This document shows, piece after piece, positions 40,494 to 49,489 of a DNA stretch of 64,000 nt; position 1 is the first letter of the stretch; each line of letters opens with the position of its first letter. Under the pieces are notes generated by a model. That model had not been told where the DNA came from, ran no database searches, and saw nothing but the letters and a program-made list of their open reading frames with translations. Source of the DNA: Yokenella regensburgei ATCC 49455 (GTDB lineage Bacteria; Pseudomonadota; Gammaproteobacteria; Enterobacterales; Enterobacteriaceae); the NCBI RefSeq assembly GCF_000735455.1, contig NZ_JMPS01000081.1:1-64000 (forward strand), written 5' to 3'. The translations under genes and the position numbers were made by a program.

Positions 40494-42001
40494 CTCTCCT
40501 GACGCTGGCGGCAATGATGGCGGTTATGCTGCCTTTGCTCCCCGCCGCCGGGCTGCTGCTCTCACCGGCATTTTCGAGCGCGAACTGGCAGGCGTTGTTT
40601 GCCGACCCGCAGGTGCCGCAGGCGCTGACGGCAACGCTGATATCAAGCCTGATAGCGACCGGCGGCGCGCTGATGATTGCACTGTGCGCCATGGCCGCCC
40701 TGTGGCCCTCTGCCGGCTGGCAAAAGCTGATAAGCCGCCTGCCGCTGCTGCTGGCAATACCGCACGTTGCCTTTGCCGCCAGCGCGCTGCTGCTCTTCGC
40801 CGAGGGCGGCTGGCTGTTCCAGCTCTGCGGTCGCTGTACGCCGCTGGTGGATCGTTATGGCATCGGTATGGGGTTGACGCTTGCGGTCAAAGAGAGCGGA
40901 TTCATCCTGTGGGCGATGTATGGCGTACTGGGAGAAAAGCGGCTGGCGCAGCAAACGCTGGTGCTGAAAAGCCTCGGCTACAGCCGCTGGCAGTGTCTGA
41001 ATATGCTGGTACTCCCGGCCATCGCGCCTGCTCTCGGGCTGGTGCTGCTGGCCACGGGTGCGTGGACGCTCTCGGTGGTGGATGTGGCGCTAATGCTGGG
41101 GCCAGGAAACCCGCCCACCCTGGCGGTACTCGCCTGGAGCTGGCTAAACCAGATTGATGCTTTGCAGCAGACCAAAGGTCAGCTTGCCTGCCTGCTGCTG
41201 GTGATGCTTCTCGCCGTAATGGCGCTTATTATCTTCGGCGGCTGGCGTTTACAGCAACGCCGCGCACCGCCTGCGGATGGTGTACGCCATCGGCAGAGAT
41301 CCCATCCTGCAGGGCAGACATTTTCGTTAGCGCTGCCAGGCAGCGGCGTGCTCTGCGTCGTGGTGCTGCTGGCGATGGCACGGCTGGCCTTGCCCACGAC
41401 AGAAAGTCTGAATAACAGTCTCTGGCTGGCGTTACTCTCCTGCCTGTGTGGCGGCGTTCTGTGCCTGCTCTGGCTTGAATGGGGTATCGCCAGACTCACG
41501 CCCTGGCTGTTTCTTCCCCTGCTGTTACCCACACTGCCGCTGGTTGCCGGACAATATCAGCTGGTGCTACACCTGTGGCTCGACGGCAGCTTTATCGCCG
41601 TATTCTGGGGGCACTTGTTGTGGGTGGTGCCGTGGATGTTGTTTGTGCTGCATCCGGCGTGGCGGCGGCTCGACCCGCGTCTGCCGCTGATTGCCCGCAC
41701 GCTGGGCTGGTCGCAGGGGCGGATTTTCCTGCAGGTGAAATGCCCGCAGTTGATGCGCGCTATTCTCTCTGCTCTCGCCGTGGGGTTTTCCGTGAGTATT
41801 GCCCAGTATTTACCAACCCTGTGGCTCGGCGGCGGTCGCGTCCCGACGCTGACGACCGATGCCGTCGCGCAAAGCAGCGGCGGCTCGCTGCACTGGCTCG
41901 CGATATCCTCGCTCTGGCAACTGCTGCTTCCGGCGCTGATGTTTACCCTGGTCGCCCTGCTTACGCGCACGATCGCGCACTATCGACAAGGACTCCGCTG
42001 A
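40466..42001 (+). CDS. ynjC: ABC transporter permease YnjC (two-fold fused)
   Basis: 511 residues with about twelve spans, two copies of a binding-protein-dependent permease domain in one chain. The EAA-loop regions appear near residue 170 (KSLGYSRWQCLNMLVLPA) and near 412 (RTLGWSQGRIFLQVKCPQ). A hydrophilic central linker (about 260-280) divides the halves. The ATG lies inside the end of ynjB, and the TGA overlaps the ynjD ATG by one base. Confidence 0.92.
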   Translation: MAASLRYLLTLLTLAAMMAVMLPLLPAAGLLLSPAFSSANWQALFADPQVPQALTATLISSLIATGGALMIALCAMAALWPSAGWQKLISRLPLLLAIPHVAFAASALLLFAEGGWLFQLCGRCTPLVDRYGIGMGLTLAVKESGFILWAMYGVLGEKRLAQQTLVLKSLGYSRWQCLNMLVLPAIAPALGLVLLATGAWTLSVVDVALMLGPGNPPTLAVLAWSWLNQIDALQQTKGQLACLLLVMLLAVMALIIFGGWRLQQRRAPPADGVRHRQRSHPAGQTFSLALPGSGVLCVVVLLAMARLALPTTESLNNSLWLALLSCLCGGVLCLLWLEWGIARLTPWLFLPLLLPTLPLVAGQYQLVLHLWLDGSFIAVFWGHLLWVVPWMLFVLHPAWRRLDPRLPLIARTLGWSQGRIFLQVKCPQLMRAILSALAVGFSVSIAQYLPTLWLGGGRVPTLTTDAVAQSSGGSLHWLAISSLWQLLLPALMFTLVALLTRTIAHYRQGLR

Positions 42002-42633
42002 TGCTTATCGTCAATAATCTCACGCTTGCGCTCAATACCGCGCCGCGGCTTAACCATGTCAGCTTCAGCGTTGAGCCCGGAGAAGTCGTCACCCTGATGG
42101 GCGCTTCCGGCAGCGGTAAATCTACGCTGTTTGCCTGGATGATTGGCGCGCTGCCCGCGCCGTTTAAGGCACAAGGAGAGCTGTGGCTCAACGACCGTCG
42201 GCTGGATGGGCTTACTACTGCCCAGCGGGAAATCGGGGTCCTGTTTCAGGACGCGCTGCTGTTCGACCACTTTAGCGTGGGGAAAAACCTGCTGCTGGCG
42301 CTACCGGCGAGCGTGAAAGGCGGTGAGCGTCGGGAAATGGTTGAGGCCGCCCTGACTGAAGCCGGTCTCGCCGGTTTTTACGCCCGCGATCCGGCAACGC
42401 TCTCCGGCGGCCAACGGGCACGGGTTAGCCTGCTGCGCGCGATGCTGGCACAACCGAAAGCGCTGCTGCTTGATGAGCCTTTTAACCGGCTGGATGCCCC
42501 CCTGCGCGAGCGCTTTCGCGAATGGGTGTTTGCCGAGCTTTCGGGGCTGGCTATTCCGGTGGTGCTGGTCACCCACGACGCTGCCGATATACCGCCAGGT
42601 GGCCGTTGTCTGCAGATTGAAAGCTGGCAATAA
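42001..42633 (+). CDS. ynjD: ABC transporter ATP-binding protein YnjD
   Basis: 210-residue ATPase. Walker A GASGSGKST near residue 34, Q-loop VLFQDALLFD near 80, signature LSGGQRARVSLL near 134, Walker B KALLLDEPFNRLD near 154, and the switch His in VTHDAAD near 189. It powers YnjC. The start at 42001 is chosen by the overlap with the ynjC stop; the frame stays open far upstream but inside ynjC. Confidence 0.93.
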   Translation: MLIVNNLTLALNTAPRLNHVSFSVEPGEVVTLMGASGSGKSTLFAWMIGALPAPFKAQGELWLNDRRLDGLTTAQREIGVLFQDALLFDHFSVGKNLLLALPASVKGGERREMVEAALTEAGLAGFYARDPATLSGGQRARVSLLRAMLAQPKALLLDEPFNRLDAPLRERFREWVFAELSGLAIPVVLVTHDAADIPPGGRCLQIESWQ

Positions 42634-42674
42634 CCTGCGTTAGCGCAACGTATTTCTCCGAACGGAGCTCCAGA

Positions 42675-42785
42675 ATGACGCTTCAATTTACCTGGGACGG
42701 GCAATTCGATGAAACGTGTTTCTCAACTGACCGCGCTGGCCCTGCTTATCGGGCTGACCTCTTCTGCTTCAACGCTGGCCGCTGA
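42675..42785 (+). CDS. Possible 36-codon leader ORF overlapping the ynjE start
   Basis: An ATG at 42675 follows a clear CGGAG at good spacing and opens 36 codons (beginning MTLQFTWDGQ), ending at TGA 42783-42785. It overlaps the ynjE signal-peptide region in another frame. ynjE itself has only a weak ribosome binding site, so the small frame might couple ynjE translation to upstream ribosomes. No similarity is known to me; it could be chance. Confidence 0.25.
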   Translation: MTLQFTWDGQFDETCFSTDRAGPAYRADLFCFNAGR

Positions 42786-44019
42786 AATGGCCTCTGCTCA
42801 CACCTTCGCACAGATCCAGCAGCAAAACGGTATCATTATCGATACGCGCCCGAGCGCGTTTTACAACGGCTGGCCGCAGACGGCTAACGGCCCGCAGGGG
42901 CATGAACCCGCCGCACGTAATCTGGCCGCTCGCTGGCTTTCAGCAATGAGCGACGAGCAGCTCACCGCCTGGGCGAAAGCGCAGCAGCTGAAGCCGGATA
43001 CGCCTCTGGCGCTGTACGGTAATCCGGACGACGTCAACGCCGTTACCGCGCGGTTGCACAAAGCGGGCTTTGACCGCACCGCAACCCTAAGCGATGCCCT
43101 GAGCTCCCCGGAGCGTCTGCAGAAACTCGCTCACTTCGAGCAGCTGGTCTATCCGCAGTGGCTGCACGACCTGCAGCAGGGTAACGCAGTTACCGCCAGA
43201 CCGGCCGGTGACTGGAAGGTAATAGAAGCGGGCTGGGGTGCGCCGAAATATTTCCTGCTGAGCCATATTCCGGGCGCGGGGTATATTGATACCAACGAAG
43301 TCGAGAGCGAACCGCTGTGGAATAAAGTGCCAGACGCCTTTCTTAAAGCCATGCTGGCGAAGCACGGTATTCGCCACGACACCACGGTGATCCTCTACGG
43401 TCGTGATGTTTACGCCGCCGCACGCGTGGCGCAGATCATGCTGTATGCCGGGGTGAAAGATGTCCGCCTGCTCGACGGTGGCTGGAAAACCTGGAGCGAC
43501 AGCGATCTGCCGGTCGAGCGAGGGACGCCGTCGACGGTAAAAGCAGAGCCTGATTTTGGCGCGCCGATCCCCGGCCAGCCGCAGCTGATGCTTGATATGA
43601 ATCAGGCCCGCGCGCTGCTGCACCGCCAGGATGCGTCGCTGGTCAGCATTCGCTCGTGGCCGGAATTCATCGGGACCACCAGCGGCTACAGCTACATTAA
43701 GCCAAAAGGTGAAATTGCCGGTGCCCGCTGGGGCCACGCCGGTAGCGACTCCACCCACATGGAAGATTTCCACAATCCGGACGGCACCATGCGCAGCGCC
43801 GATGACATCAGCGCGATGTGGAAAGCGTGGAATATCCTGCCATCACAGCAGGTATCGTTCTACTGCGGTACCGGCTGGCGCGCCTCAGAAACCTTCATGT
43901 ACGCCCGGGCCATGGGCTGGCCGAATATCTCCGTTTATGACGGCGGCTGGTATGAGTGGAGCTCTGATGCCAAAAACCCGGTACAGCGCGGTGAGCGCGG
44001 CCCGGGTCAGGAGATGTAA
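42709..44019 (+). CDS. ynjE: Thiosulfate sulfurtransferase YnjE (triple rhodanese)
   Basis: 436 residues. A signal peptide ends near STLAA (about residue 25), so the protein is periplasmic. Three rhodanese modules follow; only the last has the active-site Cys, in FYCGTGWRAS near residue 385, where the loop is of the CGTGWR type. E. coli YnjE transfers sulfur from thiosulfate, and its link to the ynjBCD transporter is not explained. It lies 75 bp after ynjD, the same order as E. coli. Confidence 0.94.
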   Translation: MKRVSQLTALALLIGLTSSASTLAAEMASAHTFAQIQQQNGIIIDTRPSAFYNGWPQTANGPQGHEPAARNLAARWLSAMSDEQLTAWAKAQQLKPDTPLALYGNPDDVNAVTARLHKAGFDRTATLSDALSSPERLQKLAHFEQLVYPQWLHDLQQGNAVTARPAGDWKVIEAGWGAPKYFLLSHIPGAGYIDTNEVESEPLWNKVPDAFLKAMLAKHGIRHDTTVILYGRDVYAAARVAQIMLYAGVKDVRLLDGGWKTWSDSDLPVERGTPSTVKAEPDFGAPIPGQPQLMLDMNQARALLHRQDASLVSIRSWPEFIGTTSGYSYIKPKGEIAGARWGHAGSDSTHMEDFHNPDGTMRSADDISAMWKAWNILPSQQVSFYCGTGWRASETFMYARAMGWPNISVYDGGWYEWSSDAKNPVQRGERGPGQEM

Positions 44020-44030
44020 TCGGCAATCCC

Positions 44031-44060
44031 TGCCGGATAGGGTTAACGCCTTATCCGGCA
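44031..44060. repeat. REP-like palindrome between ynjE and ynjF
   Basis: TGCCGGATAGGG (44031-44042) pairs with CCTTATCCGGCA (44049-44060) with one mismatch around TTAACG. This is the core of enterobacterial REP elements. It lies between convergent genes and probably protects 3' ends of their transcripts or acts as a terminator. Confidence 0.7.
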
Positions 44061-44064
44061 AGAT

Positions 44065-44679
44065 TCACTCGCAGCGCTTTAACGTCAGGTATCCGCTCCA
44101 GATACGCGTCAGGGTAGTGAGCCAGCACAGTGCGCCAAACAACCACGCCAGCCACGGAAACCAGGCTGGAAACAGGCAACACAGTACAAACAGAGCGATA
44201 GTTTCGCTACCCTCGGTTAGCCCCCCCAGGTAATAAAACGACTTGTGTGCATAGCCTGGGTTATCAATCTGGTGCTTTGCCGCCAGCGCCGCAAAAGCCA
44301 GAAAACTGCTGCCGGTACCGATAAAAGCAAACAGCAGCCATCCTCCCGCCAGCGCGTTCTGCGCCGGGGAAGCAAGAATAAAACCAAACGGCACCAGCGC
44401 GTAAAACAGAAAATCGAGAGAAATATCGAGAAAGCCTCCGGCATCGCTTAATCCGCGCCGCCGCGCCAGCGCACCGTCCAGCCCATCAAGCAGGCGATTC
44501 AGCACTATCACCACCAGCGCCGGAAGGTACCAGCCCTGCGCCAGAAACGGCAGTGCCAGCACGCCGATGGCAAAGCCGGTGAGCGTCACGCCATCGGCGC
44601 TCACTCCCGCTTTTTCCAGCGGCAGCGCCAGTGCATTAAGTAGTGGCTTAATTCGTGGGTGCAGATGTCGGTCAAGCAT
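44065..44679 (-). CDS. ynjF: CDP-alcohol phosphatidyltransferase family protein YnjF
   Basis: 204 residues with about six spans. The CDP-OH-P signature DG-x2-AR-x8-G-x3-D-x3-D is seen in LDGLDGALARRRGLSDAGGF and the following LDISLD near residue 60. It should transfer a CDP-linked lipid head group in the inner membrane; the acceptor is unknown. Its ATG overlaps the ynjA stop by eight bases. Confidence 0.92.
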   Translation of the reverse strand: MLDRHLHPRIKPLLNALALPLEKAGVSADGVTLTGFAIGVLALPFLAQGWYLPALVVIVLNRLLDGLDGALARRRGLSDAGGFLDISLDFLFYALVPFGFILASPAQNALAGGWLLFAFIGTGSSFLAFAALAAKHQIDNPGYAHKSFYYLGGLTEGSETIALFVLCCLFPAWFPWLAWLFGALCWLTTLTRIWSGYLTLKRCE

Positions 44680-45238
44680 CCGGCCGCCCTCCGCTCTGAC
44701 ACAGCCCCTGGGAAGGAATATCCAGCGCTGCGTTAAAGCGTGCCGAAAGATTCTGGAAGGCGATTAACGCCGTCATTTCGCTTATCTCATCCGGGGTAAA
44801 ATGGCGGGTCAGCTCCGCTTTCAGTGCATCGTCTACCTGCGGAGGCGTCGCCGTCACCGCATCGGCATAGGCCAGCGCCGCACGCTCTTTCTCGTTAAAC
44901 AGTGACGACAGCGGCCATTCGGCTACTGCCAGCACTTTATCCATCGCCCCACTGCGCTCTGCCAGCCGCAGGCTGTTGGCATCAATGCAAAAGGCGCAAT
45001 GACACACCTGCGAGACCCGGGTCATCAGCAGCGCACGCAGCTCCGGCGCCAGCCGCGCACGGCGACGCTCCAGCCAGCCGACAAACAGCGCCACCAGCCA
45101 GAACAGGCGAGGCATTCGCCCCCACCAGCGCGTCGGGTTCAGCACTGCGCCATAATGTTTTTTCTGCAGCGAAACGATGGGTTTCAGACTCACGGGAAGC
45201 TTATCGAGGGGCGGCACCCATGGCGCATGTTTTTTCAC
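44672..45238 (-). CDS. ynjA: Carboxymuconolactone decarboxylase/AhpD-like family protein YnjA
   Basis: 188 residues with a CxxC-type redox pair in VCHCAFCIDANS near residue 82, typical of AhpD-like alkylhydroperoxidase-fold proteins, and FQNLSARFNAALDIP near the C-terminus. It is similar over its length to E. coli YnjA. In E. coli the gene lies upstream of ynjB; here it is between ynjF and nudG and probably forms an operon with ynjF. Function is unknown. Confidence 0.9.
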   Translation of the reverse strand: MKKHAPWVPPLDKLPVSLKPIVSLQKKHYGAVLNPTRWWGRMPRLFWLVALFVGWLERRRARLAPELRALLMTRVSQVCHCAFCIDANSLRLAERSGAMDKVLAVAEWPLSSLFNEKERAALAYADAVTATPPQVDDALKAELTRHFTPDEISEMTALIAFQNLSARFNAALDIPSQGLCQSGGRPDA

Positions 45239-45316
45239 TTCTGACTCCAGGTCACGCTGTTGCTATGAAGAAGAGAGCGATATTATGGCATCCTGCTTTT
45301 CAGAATGTTGATTCAT

Positions 45317-45733
45317 ATGCTTAAAAAGATTGATGTTGTTGCCGCGATAATCGAGAAAGACGGCAAAATTCTGCTGGCACAGCGTCCTGCACATGCCGAT
45401 CAGGCAGGCATGTGGGAATTTGCTGGTGGGAAAGTCGAAGCCGGTGAAAGCCAGCCGCAGGCGCTGGTTCGCGAGCTGCAGGAGGAGCTGGGGATCACCG
45501 CAACGCCTGGCGTGTACGTGGCCAGCCACCAGCGTGAAATTTCAGGGCGGATTATCCATCTGTACGCCTGGCATGTGCCCGGCTTCAGCGGCGAACTGAC
45601 GGCGCACTACCACAGCGCGCTGGTGTGGTGTACACCGCAGGCAGCGCTGGATTATACGCTGGCCCCGGCGGATATTCCGCTCCTGGAAGCATTTATGGCT
45701 TTACGCGCCGCCAGACCAGCGGATTCGTGCTGA
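45317..45733 (+). CDS. nudG: CTP/5-hydroxy-dCTP pyrophosphatase NudG (Nudix)
   Basis: 138 residues. The full Nudix box G-x5-E-x7-REL-x-EE-x-G is seen in GGKVEAGESQPQALVRELQE and the following ELGI, near residues 35-58. E. coli NudG acts on pyrimidine nucleotides including oxidised forms. The start at 45317 (MLKKIDVVAAIIEKDG) is preferred to one four codons earlier because it matches E. coli. It is divergent from ynjA; its last 41 bp overlap ynjH on the other strand. Confidence 0.93.
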   Translation: MLKKIDVVAAIIEKDGKILLAQRPAHADQAGMWEFAGGKVEAGESQPQALVRELQEELGITATPGVYVASHQREISGRIIHLYAWHVPGFSGELTAHYHSALVWCTPQAALDYTLAPADIPLLEAFMALRAARPADSC

Positions 45734-45965
45734 TGGCTTTTTCGTCGCGCTGACACTGCAGCAGAACCCCATCGGTCTTAATGACCGCCCCTTCCGAATA
45801 ATTCTGGTTTTCGTAGATACAGCACTGATTGCAGGGCTGTGCACGCTGGCCGCTGGAGCTGAAAACTTCCGGCGGTACGTTCACTTCAACATCCGGACGG
45901 TAACGGTCTGCCTGAGCGCTACCGGCAATCAGCGCCAGTAATCCGGCAATCACGATTCGTTTCAT
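45693..45965 (-). CDS. ynjH: YnjH (DUF1496) secreted protein
   Basis: 90 residues with a signal peptide ending GSAQA near residue 19. A cysteine-rich core (PCNQCCIYENQNYSEGAVIK) suggests disulfides in the periplasm. Function is unknown. The C-terminal 41 bp overlap the end of nudG tail to tail, as both frames are conserved in E. coli. Confidence 0.9.
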   Translation of the reverse strand: MKRIVIAGLLALIAGSAQADRYRPDVEVNVPPEVFSSSGQRAQPCNQCCIYENQNYSEGAVIKTDGVLLQCQRDEKAISTNPLVWRRVKP

Positions 45966-46139
45966 GTTTTATCTTCCTGATGGCTTCTGAACTAACTATA
46001 TCGGCTCATTCGCGAACATCCTTAAATTTTCCTTGCCAGCCGCGCCGTCGCGGGTGGTATAGTCGGAAAAACGCTCGTTTCCAATAATTATAATCTTAGC
46101 AAATACAATTACTAACAATCATAAGAGGTTCTTATATCT

Positions 46140-47483
46140 ATGGAACAGAAACCGTCTCTGGAATCATTTCTCTCAGGGGTACAGCAGCGCGACCCGCATC
46201 AGCCGGAATTCGCGCAGGCCGTACGGGAAGTGATGACCACGCTGTGGCCATTCCTCGAACACAATCCGCGCTATCGTCAGATGTCGCTGCTGGAGCGCCT
46301 GGTAGAGCCAGAGCGCGTCATCCAGTTCCGCGTCACCTGGGTTGACGATCGTAATCAGGTGCAGGTAAACCGCGCCTGGCGCGTGCAGTTTAGCTCGGCA
46401 ATCGGTCCCTTTAAGGGCGGCATGCGCTTTCATCCCTCGGTTAACCTGTCGATTCTGAAGTTCCTTGGCTTTGAGCAGACCTTCAAAAACGCCCTGACCA
46501 CCCTGCCGATGGGCGGTGGTAAAGGCGGCAGCGATTTTGACCCTAAAGGTAAAAGCGAAGGCGAAATTATGCGTTTTTGCCAGGCGCTGATGACCGAGCT
46601 GTACCGCCACCTCGGCTCAGACACCGACGTACCGGCGGGCGATATCGGCGTGGGCGCCCGCGAAGTGGGCTTTATGGCCGGGATGATGAAAAAGCTCTCC
46701 AACGATACCTCCTGCGTCTTCACCGGTAAGGGGTTGTCGTTTGGCGGCAGCCTGATCCGCCCGGAAGCCACCGGCTACGGCCTTATCTATTTCACCGATG
46801 CGATGCTGAAGCGCCACGGTCTGGGCTTTGAAGGGATGCGCGTTGCGGTATCCGGTTCTGGCAACGTGGCGCAGTACGCTATCGAAAAAGCGATGGCGCT
46901 CGGCGCCCGGGTGGTCACCGCCTCTGACTCCAGCGGTACCGTGGTAGATGAAGCGGGCTTCAACGCTGAAAAACTTGCTCGTCTTTGCGAGATCAAAGCC
47001 AGCCGCGATGGTCGCGTCGCCGACTACGCCCACGAGTTTGGCCTTCAGTATCAGGAAGGCCAGCAGCCGTGGTCAGTGCCGGTGGATATCGCCCTGCCGT
47101 GTGCCACGCAGAACGAGCTGGACGTCGATGCGGCCCGTGCGCTGATTGCGGGCGGCGTGAAGGCGGTGGCAGAAGGCGCGAACATGCCGACCACCATCGC
47201 GGCCACCGACCTGTTCCTTGAGGCTGGCGTACTGTTTGCGCCAGGTAAAGCGGCCAACGCCGGTGGCGTCGCAACGTCCGGTCTTGAGATGGCGCAGAAC
47301 GCGGCGCGCATGGGCTGGAAAGCAGAAAAAGTAGATGCGCGTTTGCACCACATCATGCTGGATATTCACCATGCCTGCGTCGAGTACGGTGGTGAAGGTA
47401 AACAAACGCACTACGTGCAGGGTGCCAACATCGCGGGCTTCGTTAAGGTTGCCGACGCGATGCTGGCGCAGGGCGTAATTTAA
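46140..47483 (+). CDS. gdhA: NADP-specific glutamate dehydrogenase
   Basis: 447 residues, identical in length to E. coli GdhA. The catalytic Lys is in PMGGGKGGSDFDPKG near residue 128, a second block is PAGDIGVGAREVGFMAG near 165, and the NADP-binding GSGNVAQYA is near 241. It assimilates ammonia into 2-oxoglutarate when nitrogen is abundant. An AAGAGG lies about 12 bases before the ATG. It is followed by a BIME-type hairpin and convergent topB. The E. coli neighbour ynjI is missing. Confidence 0.96.
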   Translation: MEQKPSLESFLSGVQQRDPHQPEFAQAVREVMTTLWPFLEHNPRYRQMSLLERLVEPERVIQFRVTWVDDRNQVQVNRAWRVQFSSAIGPFKGGMRFHPSVNLSILKFLGFEQTFKNALTTLPMGGGKGGSDFDPKGKSEGEIMRFCQALMTELYRHLGSDTDVPAGDIGVGAREVGFMAGMMKKLSNDTSCVFTGKGLSFGGSLIRPEATGYGLIYFTDAMLKRHGLGFEGMRVAVSGSGNVAQYAIEKAMALGARVVTASDSSGTVVDEAGFNAEKLARLCEIKASRDGRVADYAHEFGLQYQEGQQPWSVPVDIALPCATQNELDVDAARALIAGGVKAVAEGANMPTTIAATDLFLEAGVLFAPGKAANAGGVATSGLEMAQNAARMGWKAEKVDARLHHIMLDIHHACVEYGGEGKQTHYVQGANIAGFVKVADAMLAQGVI

Positions 47484-47492
47484 GTTACGTCG

Positions 47493-47542
47493 ATTGCCGG
47501 ATGCACCTTACCCGGCCTACGTTTGCGCGTAGGTCGGGTAAG
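47493..47542. repeat. REP/BIME-type hairpin between gdhA and topB
   Basis: CTTACCCGGCCTACG (47507-47521) pairs with CGTAGGTCGGGTAAG (47528-47542) with one mismatch, around TTTGCG. It is preceded by the REP core TGCCGGATGCAC at 47495. Such elements sit between convergent genes in enterics and act in mRNA stability and gyrase binding. Confidence 0.75.
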
Positions 47543-47550
47543 CGATATCG

Positions 47551-49485
47551 TCAGGACGCCTCCGGCTCTGCCGGTTTCTTTTTCTTCACCTTGCTGAAGG
47601 TTTTCTTCTTCGGCGTCTCGCCGCCGGGCGCGACCAGCCCCCGGAACTGGCTGACTCGGGTGCCGCGCGCCAGCTCAATCAGCTCGTGCAGTGTGCCGAC
47701 CAGCGGGTACATAAAGTCCTGATACCGACACTGCTTTTCGCTGATTTGCGTCAGCACCGATTCCCAGTGCGCGGTCATATCCGGACGCGATGCCAGTTCA
47801 GGCAGCGAGTGAATCAGCGCCTTTCCCGGATCGGTTGAGTGAATATAACGCCCTTTCTTGGTCAGGAAGCCGCGCTTGAACAGCAGCTCGATAATTCCGG
47901 CGCGGGTTGCCTCCGTCCCCAGGCCGTCGGTTGCGCGCAGCACTTTTTTCAGGTCTTTGTCCTGCACAAAACGGGCGATACCGGTCATCGCCGAGAGCAG
48001 CGTCGCATCGGTAAAATGGCGCGGCGGCTGCGTCTGACGTTCAACCACCTCACCCTTTTCGCACAACAGCGTATCGTCTTTCGCGACCACCGGCAGCGGC
48101 GTGCCGTCGTTCTCTTCGTCACGCTCCTTTGCGCCTAACAACGTGCGCCAGCCCGCTTCCGCCAGGAAACGTGCTTTGGCGATAAATTTGCCGTTGGCGA
48201 TATCGAGATCGATCTGACACTTGCGATACACCGCGTCGGCGCAGAACTGCATCAGATACTGACGCGCCACCAGTTCATACACCCTGGCTTCGTTCTCGCT
48301 CAGATGCACGGACGAACTGCGCGCCGTCGGGATAATCGCGTGGTGGGCATCAACCTTTTTATCGTCCCAGCAGCGGTTACGCGTATCGACATCCACCGCA
48401 GGCTGCGGCAGCAGACCAGGCGCGTGCACGCCAATCGCGTTCAGCACCGCATGACGACCGGCAAAATGCTCTTCAGGCAGGTAGCGGCAGTCGGAGCGCG
48501 GATAGGTAATCAGTTTGTGGGTTTCATACAGCTTCTGGCAGATATCCAGCACGTTTTGCGCACTCAGAGCGTAGCGTTTGGCGGCTTCAATCTGCAGGGC
48601 CGAAAGCGAAAACGGCAGCGGTGCGGCCTCAGAGTCGCGCTTGTCGTTGTATGCGGTAACGATAGCCGGTTGACCACCGATACGGTTAACCACGTGCTCT
48701 GCCAGCGGGCGATGCAGCAGGCGTCCTTCTTCATCCTGGTACGGTTCACAGGCCTCGCTCGGCTGCCAGGTGGCGGTAAAGCGCTCGTCTTTTGGCGTGA
48801 CGATATGCGCTTTCACCTCGAAGAAGTCTTTAGCGACAAAGTTTGCTATCTCTTCGTCGCGGCGAACCACCAGCCCCAGCACCGGCGTCTGTACGCGCCC
48901 CACCGACAGCACCCCCTGGTACCCGGCATTGCGCCCAAGCAGCGTCCAGGCGCGGGTCATGTTGATGCCGTACAGCCAGTCAGCGCGGGCACGGGCCAGA
49001 GCAGATACGCAAAGCGGAATAAACTCGCTGTTGGCACGCAGGCGCGAAATCGCCCGTTCTACCGCCTGCGGGTTGAGATCGTTAATCAGGCAACGCTGTA
49101 CCTGCTGACGCTTTTCCGGGGACAGCTGCAGGTAATCCAGCACTTCATCCACCAGCAACTGTCCTTCGCGATCCGGGTCTCCGGCGTGAATGACTTCGCT
49201 GGCTTCATGAAGAAACCGCTTGATAACGTTGAGCTGTTTGGTCACCGAAGGACGCGGCTGGAGCTGCCACTTCTCCGGCACAATCGGCAGGTCTGCCAGA
49301 TTCCAGCGGGCGTAGCGGCTGTCGTAGATATCCGGCTGCGCCTGCTCCAGCAGGTGACCGATACACCAGGTCACCACCTGCCCGTTACCACACTCTATAT
49401 AGCCGTCGCCTTTGCGATGTGGCTTTGGCAGCACATCGGCAATGGCGCGGCCCAGACTCGGCTTTTCCGCAATAAACAGCCGCAT
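47551..49485 (-). CDS. topB: DNA topoisomerase III
   Basis: Type IA topoisomerase of 644 residues. The Toprim start [20 protein letters not shown] carries the acidic site, [17 protein letters not shown] is near residue 102, and the active Tyr is in [16 protein letters not shown] near 328. A Lys-rich C-terminus ([13 protein letters not shown]) resembles the E. coli tail. It decatenates chromosomes. Its ATG is four bases after the selD stop. Confidence 0.96.
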   Translation of the reverse strand: MRLFIAEKPSLGRAIADVLPKPHRKGDGYIECGNGQVVTWCIGHLLEQAQPDIYDSRYARWNLADLPIVPEKWQLQPRPSVTKQLNVIKRFLHEASEVIHAGDPDREGQLLVDEVLDYLQLSPEKRQQVQRCLINDLNPQAVERAISRLRANSEFIPLCVSALARARADWLYGINMTRAWTLLGRNAGYQGVLSVGRVQTPVLGLVVRRDEEIANFVAKDFFEVKAHIVTPKDERFTATWQPSEACEPYQDEEGRLLHRPLAEHVVNRIGGQPAIVTAYNDKRDSEAAPLPFSLSALQIEAAKRYALSAQNVLDICQKLYETHKLITYPRSDCRYLPEEHFAGRHAVLNAIGVHAPGLLPQPAVDVDTRNRCWDDKKVDAHHAIIPTARSSSVHLSENEARVYELVARQYLMQFCADAVYRKCQIDLDIANGKFIAKARFLAEAGWRTLLGAKERDEENDGTPLPVVAKDDTLLCEKGEVVERQTQPPRHFTDATLLSAMTGIARFVQDKDLKKVLRATDGLGTEATRAGIIELLFKRGFLTKKGRYIHSTDPGKALIHSLPELASRPDMTAHWESVLTQISEKQCRYQDFMYPLVGTLHELIELARGTRVSQFRGLVAPGGETPKKKTFSKVKKKKPAEPEAS

Positions 49486-49489
49486 CGAA

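Noticed and set aside
41479-42000. N-terminal extension of ynjD back into ynjC
   Set aside because: The ATP-binding domain begins at 42001, coupled to the ynjC stop. The extra 174 codons are the other frame of ynjC.
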